From: Lachnospiraceae bacterium
GTDB lineage: Bacteria > Bacillota > Clostridia > Lachnospirales > Lachnospiraceae
Length of the DNA stretch: 58,280 bases
Direction: 5' to 3'
NCBI GenBank assembly: GCA_015057365.1
Contig: SVEN01000012.1
Coordinates: 1-58,280 of the forward strand
The notes beneath the pieces are model-generated. The model searched no databases. It was not told where the DNA came from and saw nothing but the letters and a program-made list of their open reading frames with translations. This document shows, one piece after another, positions 7,955 through 15,451 of the stretch; position 1 is the first letter of the stretch; the number at the start of each line of letters is the position of its first letter. Made by a program: the position numbers and the translations under genes.

Positions 7955-8609
7955 ACTGGTAAAGACAAAGGAGTTGTATGCATCCTGTCCGGAGTATCTG
8001 ACAGAGCTGTTTGAGAGCTGTGAGTATCCGTGGGAGATGCTGCCGAAGCTTAAAGGCTATATTCAGGCGCTCATTGACAAGGGTATTCCGGGCTATACCT
8101 TGTATGCCGAGGGCGTGCTGGTAGGTGAAAACGTAAAGATTTATCCGACGGCTACGATTGAGGGCCCGACCATTATCGGTTCCGGTACCGAGGTGCGTCC
8201 GGGTGCGTTTATCCGTGGCAGTGTTATCACCGGCGAAGGCTGTGTGATGGGCAATTCTTCCGAGTTTAAGAACTGCGTGCTTCTTGACAAGGTGCAGGTG
8301 CCGCATTATAACTACATCGGCGATTCCATCATGGGCAACAAGGCTCACACCGGTGCGGGTACCATTTGTTCCAACTTAAAGTCCGACGGAAAGGCGGTAG
8401 TGGTACACGGTGATGTGGACTACGAAACCGGTCTTCGTAAAATCGGCGGCATTCTGGCGGACGGTGCGGACGTAGGTTGCGGTTCCGTCATCAATCCGGG
8501 TACGGTCATCGGTAAGAATACTTCCGTATATCCACTGACTTCCCTTCGTGGGGTTTATCCGGCTGATTGTATCGTAAAGGATACGAAGACGGTAGTGGAA
8601 CGCAGATAG
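7944..8609 (+). CDS. Left-handed beta-helix acetyltransferase, GlmU C-terminal-half homologue
   Basis: The protein is a hexapeptide-repeat left-handed beta-helix of about 220 residues. It contains the GlmU acetyltransferase signature: VPHYNYIGDSIMG (matching the catalytic His segment) and GAGTICSNLKSDGK. The N-terminal uridylyltransferase domain of GlmU is absent. It could acetylate glucosamine-1-phosphate made by the preceding GlmM, or act on another nucleotide sugar. An AGGAGG site (7933-7938) supports a GTG start at 7944 or TTG at 7947; both overlap the glmM stop, implying translational coupling. Lachnospiraceae relatives are often called UDP-GlcNAc pyrophosphorylase, but the catalytic half for that reaction is missing here. 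Confidence 0.82.
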   Translation: MLNKLVKTKELYASCPEYLTELFESCEYPWEMLPKLKGYIQALIDKGIPGYTLYAEGVLVGENVKIYPTATIEGPTIIGSGTEVRPGAFIRGSVITGEGCVMGNSSEFKNCVLLDKVQVPHYNYIGDSIMGNKAHTGAGTICSNLKSDGKAVVVHGDVDYETGLRKIGGILADGADVGCGSVINPGTVIGKNTSVYPLTSLRGVYPADCIVKDTKTVVERR

Positions 8610-8745
8610 TCGATATTGCACGTTTGGGTCCGGCAGAAGGATGTCGTGGAGCACCGGGCGGAATGTGACGAAAAACGGCCGGGGCATTTTGTGAAACAGG
8701 TAAAAAAGAAATTCAAATAAATGAAACAGAAAAGGAGATAACATC

Positions 8746-9456
8746 ATGAATTTTATCAAAGTAAACAATTATGACGAACTCAGCACCAAGGCAGCAGCCC
8801 TTATTTGTGCACAGGTAGTAATGAAGCCGAATTGTGTATTAGGTCTTGCAACCGGTTCCTCTCCGCTGGGCACCTACGAGAAAATCGCAGAGAAGTGCGC
8901 AAAGGGTGAGGTTGATTTTTCCAAGGTTTCTTCCATTAACCTTGATGAGTATGTAGGTCTTGACGGTACTAACGATCAGAGCTATCGTTACTTCATGAAC
9001 ACCAACCTGTTTGAAAAGATTAACATCGATGTTACCAAGACCAACGTGCCGAATGGTTGCGCAGCAGACCTTGAGAAGGAGTGCGAGGCTTATGATGCAT
9101 TAATCGCACAGTCCGGCGGCATTGATTTACAGCTTCTCGGTATCGGACTTGACGGTCACATCGGTTTCAACGAGCCGGATACTTACTTTGAAAAGGCTAC
9201 CCATGTGGTAGATTTGGACCCGTCCACCATCGAAGCAAATGCTCGTTTCTTCGCTTCTGAGGCAGATGTGCCGAGAAAGGCGGTTACCATGGGTATGGGC
9301 GGCATCATGAGCGCAAAGAAGGTACTTTTAATCGCTAACGGCAAGAATAAGAAGGACATCGTAGAGAAGGCATTCTTCGGTCCGATTACTCCGTCCTGTC
9401 CGGCATCTATTCTTCAGTTGCATCCGGATTTGACCGTAATTTACAGTGAGAACTAA
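8746..9456 (+). CDS. nagB: Glucosamine-6-phosphate deaminase
   Basis: NagB interconverts glucosamine-6-phosphate and fructose-6-phosphate plus ammonia in the cytoplasm. The family motifs are all present: GLATGSSPLGTYEKI near residue 35, NLDEYVGL near 65 (catalytic Asp), and LGIGLDGHIGFNEPD near 130 (His of the ring-opening pair). At 236 residues it is a short, Gram-positive type without the allosteric C-terminal extension of the E. coli enzyme. It follows the GlmU-half gene by 136 bp, has a strong AAAGGAGAT site, and ends before a terminator. With GlmM and the acetyltransferase it makes a fructose-6-phosphate to GlcNAc-1-phosphate route. Confidence 0.95.
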   Translation: MNFIKVNNYDELSTKAAALICAQVVMKPNCVLGLATGSSPLGTYEKIAEKCAKGEVDFSKVSSINLDEYVGLDGTNDQSYRYFMNTNLFEKINIDVTKTNVPNGCAADLEKECEAYDALIAQSGGIDLQLLGIGLDGHIGFNEPDTYFEKATHVVDLDPSTIEANARFFASEADVPRKAVTMGMGGIMSAKKVLLIANGKNKKDIVEKAFFGPITPSCPASILQLHPDLTVIYSEN

Positions 9457-9505
9457 AACGACGTGGAGTAGGTTTCCTAAATTTAATGCGTGATATGAAA
9501 ATAAG

Positions 9506-9541
9506 TTGCACCTGTGTTTGCGAACATGGGTGCAATTTTTA
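9506..9541 (+). terminator. Terminator after nagB
   Basis: TTGCACC (9506-9512) pairs with GGTGCAA (9529-9535), followed by TTTTT. It ends the amino-sugar transcript and separates it from the PfkB kinase. Confidence 0.8.
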
Positions 9542-9649
9542 TTGCTCTGTGCTAGAATGGAAGAGAAGTCAATGTGTCATGGGAGTTCGTTTGTGAATGC
9601 GAATGAGAGAAGAACGTTACTTGTAGCAGAAAAAGAGGGGGAACACCGT

Positions 9650-10561
9650 ATGCAAAAAATAAATCCGAGCCATACATCAGAGAAGAAGAAAAAAGGTCTC
9701 TTTGTCGGCCTTTGTACCAAGGATATTTTATATTACACCGACGACCTGCCGGCCCACAATCACAAGTCCAAAACCGATGATTTTACTACCTACATCGGTG
9801 GCCCGGCAGCCAATGCGGCCATTACTTATGCGGCCCTTGGGGGAGATGCGACGCTGGCGACTTGTCTGGGTGATGGGGCAGAGAGCCGGGCAATGATAGA
9901 AGAACTGAACGGGTATGGCGTAAAGGTTCTCAATTACTCCGAGTATGATACCATACCGAATACGGCCTGTATCGTGGTGTCAAGCGACGGTATGCGGACG
10001 ATTATAAGCGGCCAGCATAAGTTTGAAGTAAATCGGGAGTATGATTTAAGCGGGTATGATTTTGCATTGTTTGATTGTAACCAGCAGGAGATTTCGCTGG
10101 ATATTTTGAGTGTGTGCGGAATGTCGGAAGAAAAGACGGTGGTTCTGGATGCGGGAAGCTGGAAAACCAATATAGAGAAGTTTTTAGAGAGAGCGGATAT
10201 TGTGATTGCTTCGGAGGATTTTAAGGATGCTGCGGGGAATACCATATTCGAGATGGAGTGTAATGCGACGCATAAGGCCATGACCAGAGGGGAAAAGCCG
10301 ATTTTGTATCGGGAAACGAAATTAGGTCGGGATGACGGTTCGACGTTGCAGGATAAAAAAGAATTGCTGGTGGAGCCTGTGGATGCTGTGGATACCTTGG
10401 GAGCCGGTGATATTTTCCACGGAGCCTTTTGTTACGGTTATTTCGAGAAAGGGTATTCCTGCGAAGAGGCGTTAAAGTTTGCCGGAAAGGTGGCAAGCGA
10501 AAGTGTAAAATACCGGGGACCGAGAGAGTGGATGAAATACATAGAAAGGCGATACGAATGA
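9650..10561 (+). CDS. PfkB-family (ribokinase-like) carbohydrate kinase
   Basis: This 303-residue protein has both PfkB signatures: GGPAANAAITYAALGG near the N-terminus and DTLGAGDIFHGAFCYGYF near residue 255, whose Asp is the catalytic base. It should phosphorylate a sugar or sugar phosphate using ATP. The substrate is not evident; the neighbouring amino-sugar genes suggest, but do not prove, a related sugar. ATG 9650 with GGGGGAAC upstream is chosen; an earlier frame start would begin inside the nagB terminator. A box TGCTAGAAT (9550-9558) is a possible extended -10. It is followed by a strong terminator. Confidence 0.85.
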   Translation: MQKINPSHTSEKKKKGLFVGLCTKDILYYTDDLPAHNHKSKTDDFTTYIGGPAANAAITYAALGGDATLATCLGDGAESRAMIEELNGYGVKVLNYSEYDTIPNTACIVVSSDGMRTIISGQHKFEVNREYDLSGYDFALFDCNQQEISLDILSVCGMSEEKTVVLDAGSWKTNIEKFLERADIVIASEDFKDAAGNTIFEMECNATHKAMTRGEKPILYRETKLGRDDGSTLQDKKELLVEPVDAVDTLGAGDIFHGAFCYGYFEKGYSCEEALKFAGKVASESVKYRGPREWMKYIERRYE

Positions 10562-10565
10562 ATTT

Positions 10566-10600
10566 AAAAGAAAGTGCGATAAAAATTTGCACTTTCTTTT
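10566..10600 (+). terminator. Terminator of the PfkB kinase gene
   Basis: A perfect 12-bp stem, AAAAGAAAGTGC (10566-10577) with GCACTTTCTTTT (10589-10600), sits directly after the stop codon and ends in Ts. Confidence 0.9.
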
Positions 10601-10676
10601 TCTGTATGTGATATTTCCGTATTCTCATGCGTTCATTAAGTGAAAAGCTTTTCAAAAGAAAAACGAGGTGGTTAGT

Positions 10677-11153
10677 TTGGACACAAAAGAATATGAGCGG
10701 CTGGTGAACCGGTATCTGAGCAGCATTTATCGCGTGGCGTTAAACGGTTGTGCTTGCAGCACGGATGCGGAGGATGTGGTACAGAATACGTTCGTGAAGT
10801 TGTGGGAACGTAAGGATGCCTTTCCGGACGACGATTATGCCAGAAAGTGGTTAATCCGGGTGGCGGTAAACGAGTGCAAGAGCCTGTGGCGGACGGCGTG
10901 GCATCGGAAAACCACCTATTTGGAAGAAGCGGAGAAGGAGCCGGTGTTTTCGACCCCGGAGAAGAGCGACCTGTATTATGCGGTGCGGGAGCTTCCCGTG
11001 AAGTACCGGCAGATTGTACATTTGTATTATTTTGAGGACTACAGCGTAAAGGATATCGCGGGACTTATGAAGCTCTCGGAAACAGCGGTTCAAACAAGGC
11101 TCCTCAGAGCACGGCAGAAGCTGAAGGAAACGCTAAAGGAGGTATGGAAATGA
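10677..11153 (+). CDS. ECF-type RNA polymerase sigma factor
   Basis: This 158-residue protein has the two ECF domains. Region 2 includes DAEDVVQNTFVKLWERKDAF and region 4 includes LPVKYRQIVHLYYFEDYSVKDIAGLMKLSETAVQTRLLRARQ. It would direct RNA polymerase to a small regulon. The TTG start at 10677 is preferred because AGGTGG lies 5 bases upstream; a GTG at 10668 is embedded in that site. A 14-bp perfect palindrome, TGAAAAGCTTTTCA (10641-10654), lies just upstream and may be a regulatory site. Its stop codon overlaps the start of the membrane partner gene, typical of a sigma/anti-sigma pair. Confidence 0.88.
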   Translation: MDTKEYERLVNRYLSSIYRVALNGCACSTDAEDVVQNTFVKLWERKDAFPDDDYARKWLIRVAVNECKSLWRTAWHRKTTYLEEAEKEPVFSTPEKSDLYYAVRELPVKYRQIVHLYYFEDYSVKDIAGLMKLSETAVQTRLLRARQKLKETLKEVWK

Positions 11154-11782
11154 GCGGAGAAGAACAAAACAGAGGATTTTATAAAGAAACATTTGAAGAG
11201 ATTCCGGTACCGGAGGGACTGGCAGAGAAGGTGGGAAGGATAACCAAAGGAACCGTAAGGAGTAGAAGGAATGTTGCAGGAAACGTGATGAGAAAAGTGG
11301 CGATTGCGGCAACGGTTTTGGTGGCTCTTTTTGCGGGAAGCAACGGCATTGCCTACGCCATGACGGGAGAAACCTGGGTGGAGAAGATAATCATCCGGCG
11401 TAACGAAAACGGAGTCGAATATGAAATAGAAGCGGAAGAGCGAGAGCTTAGAAACGGAGAAACCGTTTATGTCGGCGAATATACTACTTCAGACGGAGAG
11501 GAACACGTTGCTGTGGATTATGATGGGGAAGGGCCGTATATGTATGTGTCGTTTGAGGATGAGGGTGCAGAAATATGGTCGCATAACGGCAGAATCTATA
11601 TCTGGGATGGTGATTTGGAACTGGATATTACGGAGGATTTTGAGGACGATGGTCTTGCAAGAGGAACCTATGTGGTAGACGGTGTATTTAAGAGGTATGG
11701 TCTGAAAAAGCTGGAAGATGGGGGAATTTCCTGTTCTATCTATTCTCCTCCGAAGGAACTGTGGCCGGAAGAACTGAGGTAG
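11150..11782 (+). CDS. Single-pass membrane protein, probable anti-sigma partner
   Basis: The gene overlaps the preceding sigma gene by 4 bp (ATGA), and AAGGAGG lies 7 bases before ATG 11150. The product has a cytoplasmic N-terminus of about 45 residues, one membrane segment (about 50-70, VAIAATVLVALFAG) and an acidic outer domain of about 140 residues rich in Tyr, Glu and Asp with beta-strand character. I see no zinc-binding anti-sigma motif (HxxxCxxC). The role as anti-sigma factor is inferred from gene order and topology alone. The outer domain is not recognised. Confidence 0.65.
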   Translation: MSGEEQNRGFYKETFEEIPVPEGLAEKVGRITKGTVRSRRNVAGNVMRKVAIAATVLVALFAGSNGIAYAMTGETWVEKIIIRRNENGVEYEIEAEERELRNGETVYVGEYTTSDGEEHVAVDYDGEGPYMYVSFEDEGAEIWSHNGRIYIWDGDLELDITEDFEDDGLARGTYVVDGVFKRYGLKKLEDGGISCSIYSPPKELWPEELR

Positions 11783-11820
11783 TAAAGATGTGAGACGGAA
11801 ATTTTACCATTTGAATGTGA

Positions 11821-11879
11821 AATAACAGAGAGGGCATCCCTCAGTCGTTTCGACTAGGGGATGCCCTTGATTTGTTATT
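11821..11879. terminator. Bidirectional terminator between convergent genes
   Basis: A long composite hairpin has outer arms AATAACA/TGTTATT (11821-11827, 11873-11879), a 10-bp GC-rich stem AGGGCATCCC/GGGATGCCCT (11831-11840, 11858-11867) and an inner AGTCG/CGACT. It separates the anti-sigma gene from the convergent pyruvate oxidoreductase gene and could stop both. Confidence 0.85.
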
Positions 11880-11906
11880 CAGAGTGTCATCATGGAAGAA
11901 AGAAGC

Positions 11907-14900
11907 TTACATCTCCTCCATGGTCTTATACTTCTGATACCGTACGCCGGAGTCTTCCTTTGCGGCCTTAAATAAGGTCTCTGCGTGTTCCGGGAAGGTA
12001 CGCTTTAATGCTGCGTAACGGGTCTCGCCCTCAAGGAATTCCTCGTAGTCTAAGGACGGTTCCTTGGAGTCTACGGTTAACGGCTTTTCTGCGTTCGGGT
12101 TGTAGCGGTACAAAATCCAGTAGCCTGCGTCCACGGCGCGCTTCATTTCCTGCTGTACGTTTGCCATACCGGCCTTAATGCCGTGAGCGGCACAAGGAGT
12201 GTAAGCGATGATAACGGACGGTCCCTTGTGTTCCTCTGCTTCCTTTACCGCCTTAATTAACTGGTTCGGGTCTGCGCCCATAGCTACCTGAGCTACGTAT
12301 ACATTGCCGTAAGTCTGGAAGATAGCACCCAGGTCCTTCTTTCGGCTACGCTTACCTGCGGATGCAAACTGTGCCACTGCACCTAACGGAGTAGCCTTGG
12401 AGCTCTGGCCGCCGGTGTTACTGTAAATCTCAGTGTCGACAACGAATACGTTGATGTCTTCGCCGCTGGCTACCACGTGGTCCAGACCGCCGAAGCCGAT
12501 GTCGTATGCCCAACCGTCGCCGCCGAACATCCAGAAGCACTTCTTGGATAACTGGTCCTTACGCTCTAAAATTTTTGCTGCGGTAGCGGAATCCATGTTC
12601 TCAAGTTCTGCTACCAAAGCATCCGTGGTTTCGCGGGATTTATCAAAATCGTCAAAGCAGTCTAACCAGTTCTTTGCGGTCTCGCTGTTTGTCTCTGCGG
12701 CGTATGCTTCCACCAAAGCCTTCTGCGCCTGGCGCTGCTGCTTTACGGATAAGAACATACCCATGGCAAGCTCTGCGTTGTTCTCGAATAAGCTGTTGGT
12801 CCAAGCCGGTCCGAAGCCACGCTTGTTGGTGGTGTACGGAATGCCCGGCATCGGGGAGCCCCAAGCCTGGGAACATCCGGTAGCGTTTGCCCAGTATACA
12901 CGGTCACCGAAGAGCTGAGTCAGAAGCTTTGCATACGGAGTTTCGCCACAACCTGCGCAAGCAGCGGAGAACTCGATAAGAGGCTGACGGAACTGGCTTC
13001 CCTTAATGGTGTACGGGGAGAAGAGATCGCCCTTGTCGGAAACAGACAGTCCGTAGTTCCATAAGGTATTCTTTTCTTCGTTTAATTCTACAGGCTCCAT
13101 GGTGATGGCCTTTTCCTTTGCCGGACAGCAAGCTACACAGCTGCCGCATCCGGTACAGTCATAAGCGGAAACCTGCATGGTAAAGTGCAGACCTTTGGCT
13201 GCCGGTCCGTTGGCCGGAGCGGTAATAAAGCCTTCCGGAGCGTTTGCCTTTTCTTCGTCGTTTAACAAATACGGACGGATAACTGCGTGCGGACATACAA
13301 GAGCACACTTGTTACACTGGATACACTTTTGTGCATCCCATACCGGTACCTGAAGAGCAATGCCGCGCTTTTCGTAAGCGGTAAGGCCAAGGTCGATGCG
13401 GCCATCTTCGTAGCCCTTAAATGCGCTGACCGGAAGGTCGTCGCCCTTCTGCTTGTTAATCGGCTCCAAAATGCCGGTAACTACAGCCGGAACGTCAAGG
13501 GTAGCGGCTGCTTCGGATACTTCCTCCGCATCCTTCCAGGAAGCCGGAACGTCTATCTTTACAAGCTTGGTTGCGCCGGCATCGATAGCGGCTACGTTAC
13601 GTGCCACCACGTCGTCACCCTTTGCAAAGTAGGTCTTTTTGGTAGCGGCCTTAATCATTTCCAGAGCTTCCTCGGTCGGGATGACCTCCATAAGAGCGAA
13701 GAAGGAAGCCTGAAGTACGGTATTGGTATGACTGCCCAGGCCTAATTCCTGAGCAATCTTGTTTGCGTCAATGACATAGAAGTTGATGTTCTTTTCCGCA
13801 ATCTGGCGGCGTACCTTTGCCGGAATGTGCGCGGTCAGCTCGTCGCCGGTCCAGGAACAGTTCAATAAGAAGGTACCGCCTTCTACGATTTCGTCCACGA
13901 TGTCATACTGGGTAATGTAGCTCTGGTTATGACATGCCACGAAGTCTGCGCTCTTTACGTAGTAGGAGCTGGTAATCGGCTCATCGCTGAAACGTAAGTG
14001 GGACTTGGTCACACCGAAGGACTTCTTTGCATCATATTCAAAGTACGCCTGAGCGAACTTGTCGGTATTGTCGTTAATAATACGAACGGTATTGTGGTTT
14101 GCACCTACGGTACCGTCGCCGCCCAGACCCCAGAACTTACAGCGGCTTACGCCCGCCTTTGCATCCGAGAACGGCTTTACCGGTAAGGACAGATGGGTCA
14201 CATCGTCGTTGATACCGATGGTAAAATTGGTCTTCGGGGCAGCGGAAGCCAGATTCTCAAATACAGCCAGAATCTGAGCAGGGTCTGTATCCTTGGAACT
14301 GAGTCCGTAACGACCGCCGATAACTTTTACGTTTCTGCCGGAGCTCATGAGTACGCTACATACGTCCTCGAATAACGGCTCGCCTGCGCTGCCCATTGCC
14401 TTACAACGGTCAAGCACCGCGATGCGCTTTACGGTCTCCGGAAGAGCCTTTAAGAAGTACGCTGCAGAGAACGGACGGTATAAGTGTACCTGTAAGAAGC
14501 CTACCTTTTTGCCTTCTGCGCGAAGGGCGTCCACTGCGTCGCGGATGACACCGCTTGCGGAACCCATGGCGATCACAACATCCGTTGCATCCGGATCGCC
14601 GTAGTAGTTGAATACGTGGTATTCGCGACCGGTAATCTTAGAAATTTCGCCGAGGTACTTTTCTACGATGTCCGGAAGGGCATTGTAGAAAGTGTTGTGT
14701 GCCTCGCGAACCTGGAAATAAACATCGCCGTTCTGTACGGTGTTGCGAAGGGTCGGGTGCTCCGGATTTAAGGAGCCGTCGCGGAATTCTTTCAGAGCGT
14801 CCTGATTGATGAGGCCGCCTACCGCGTCCATATCCGGAAGTTCGATTTTATTGATTTCGTGAGAAGTACGGAAACCGTCGAAGAAATGCATAAACGGAAT

Positions 14901-15392
14901 TCGGCCTTCGATTGCTGCTAAATGTGCCACCGGTGCTAAATCTGCTACTTCCTGAACGCTACCGGAAGAGAGCATGGCAAATCCGGTCTGACGACATGCC
15001 ATCACGTCGGAATGGTCGCCGAAAATACTCATGGCATGGGTACCTACGGTACGGGATGCCACATGGAGTACTGCCGGAAGACGTTCACCGGCAATACGGT
15101 AGAGCACCGGTACCATTAACATGAGTCCCTGAGAGGACGTATATGTAGTAGCCAAAGAACCGGCCTGCAGCGCGCCGTGTACGGCGGTGATAGCACCTGC
15201 TTCGGACTGCATTTCGGTAAGGGTTACGGTCTGGCCGAAGACGTTTTTACGTCCCTTTGCGGACCAGGCATCGGTAAGGCCCGCCATCGGAGAGGACGGG
15301 GTAATCGGATAAATTGCGGCTATCTCGGTAAAGGGATAGGCCATATGTGCGGCAGCTTCGTTGCCGTCCATGGTAACATAATTTTTCGCCAT
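11907..15392 (-). CDS. nifJ: Pyruvate:ferredoxin (flavodoxin) oxidoreductase
   Basis: This 1161-residue single-chain enzyme oxidises pyruvate with CoA to acetyl-CoA, CO2 and reduced ferredoxin, the central step of anaerobic fermentation. Domain order is standard: N-terminal pyrimidine-binding domain (YPITPSSPM), a gamma domain, two 4Fe-4S motifs near residues 690 and 745 (CIQCNKCALVCP, CTGCGSCVACCP), the proximal-cluster CAGCGE motif, and the TPP/Mg motif GDGWAYDIGFGG near 957 with NTGGQSSKATP. All cluster ligands that I can see are intact. It is the last gene of the minus-strand group, 59 bp after the isomerase/acyl-CoA-synthetase fusion gene, so it may be cotranscribed with it or have its own promoter. 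Confidence 0.97.
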   Translation of the reverse strand: MAKNYVTMDGNEAAAHMAYPFTEIAAIYPITPSSPMAGLTDAWSAKGRKNVFGQTVTLTEMQSEAGAITAVHGALQAGSLATTYTSSQGLMLMVPVLYRIAGERLPAVLHVASRTVGTHAMSIFGDHSDVMACRQTGFAMLSSGSVQEVADLAPVAHLAAIEGRIPFMHFFDGFRTSHEINKIELPDMDAVGGLINQDALKEFRDGSLNPEHPTLRNTVQNGDVYFQVREAHNTFYNALPDIVEKYLGEISKITGREYHVFNYYGDPDATDVVIAMGSASGVIRDAVDALRAEGKKVGFLQVHLYRPFSAAYFLKALPETVKRIAVLDRCKAMGSAGEPLFEDVCSVLMSSGRNVKVIGGRYGLSSKDTDPAQILAVFENLASAAPKTNFTIGINDDVTHLSLPVKPFSDAKAGVSRCKFWGLGGDGTVGANHNTVRIINDNTDKFAQAYFEYDAKKSFGVTKSHLRFSDEPITSSYYVKSADFVACHNQSYITQYDIVDEIVEGGTFLLNCSWTGDELTAHIPAKVRRQIAEKNINFYVIDANKIAQELGLGSHTNTVLQASFFALMEVIPTEEALEMIKAATKKTYFAKGDDVVARNVAAIDAGATKLVKIDVPASWKDAEEVSEAAATLDVPAVVTGILEPINKQKGDDLPVSAFKGYEDGRIDLGLTAYEKRGIALQVPVWDAQKCIQCNKCALVCPHAVIRPYLLNDEEKANAPEGFITAPANGPAAKGLHFTMQVSAYDCTGCGSCVACCPAKEKAITMEPVELNEEKNTLWNYGLSVSDKGDLFSPYTIKGSQFRQPLIEFSAACAGCGETPYAKLLTQLFGDRVYWANATGCSQAWGSPMPGIPYTTNKRGFGPAWTNSLFENNAELAMGMFLSVKQQRQAQKALVEAYAAETNSETAKNWLDCFDDFDKSRETTDALVAELENMDSATAAKILERKDQLSKKCFWMFGGDGWAYDIGFGGLDHVVASGEDINVFVVDTEIYSNTGGQSSKATPLGAVAQFASAGKRSRKKDLGAIFQTYGNVYVAQVAMGADPNQLIKAVKEAEEHKGPSVIIAYTPCAAHGIKAGMANVQQEMKRAVDAGYWILYRYNPNAEKPLTVDSKEPSLDYEEFLEGETRYAALKRTFPEHAETLFKAAKEDSGVRYQKYKTMEEM

Positions 15393-15451
15393 GATAAATA
15401 CCTCTTTTATTATTGTAATCGGATTTTGATGTCGCCGGATGTGGCGGCTCT

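Noticed and set aside
9506..9649. Earlier start for the PfkB kinase
   Set aside because: It begins inside the nagB terminator hairpin; ATG 9650 has a proper ribosome site and gives the normal family N-terminus.
12433..14604. Several plus-strand frames inside the pyruvate oxidoreductase gene
   Set aside because: They are antisense to a complete, highly conserved enzyme and have no recognisable motifs.
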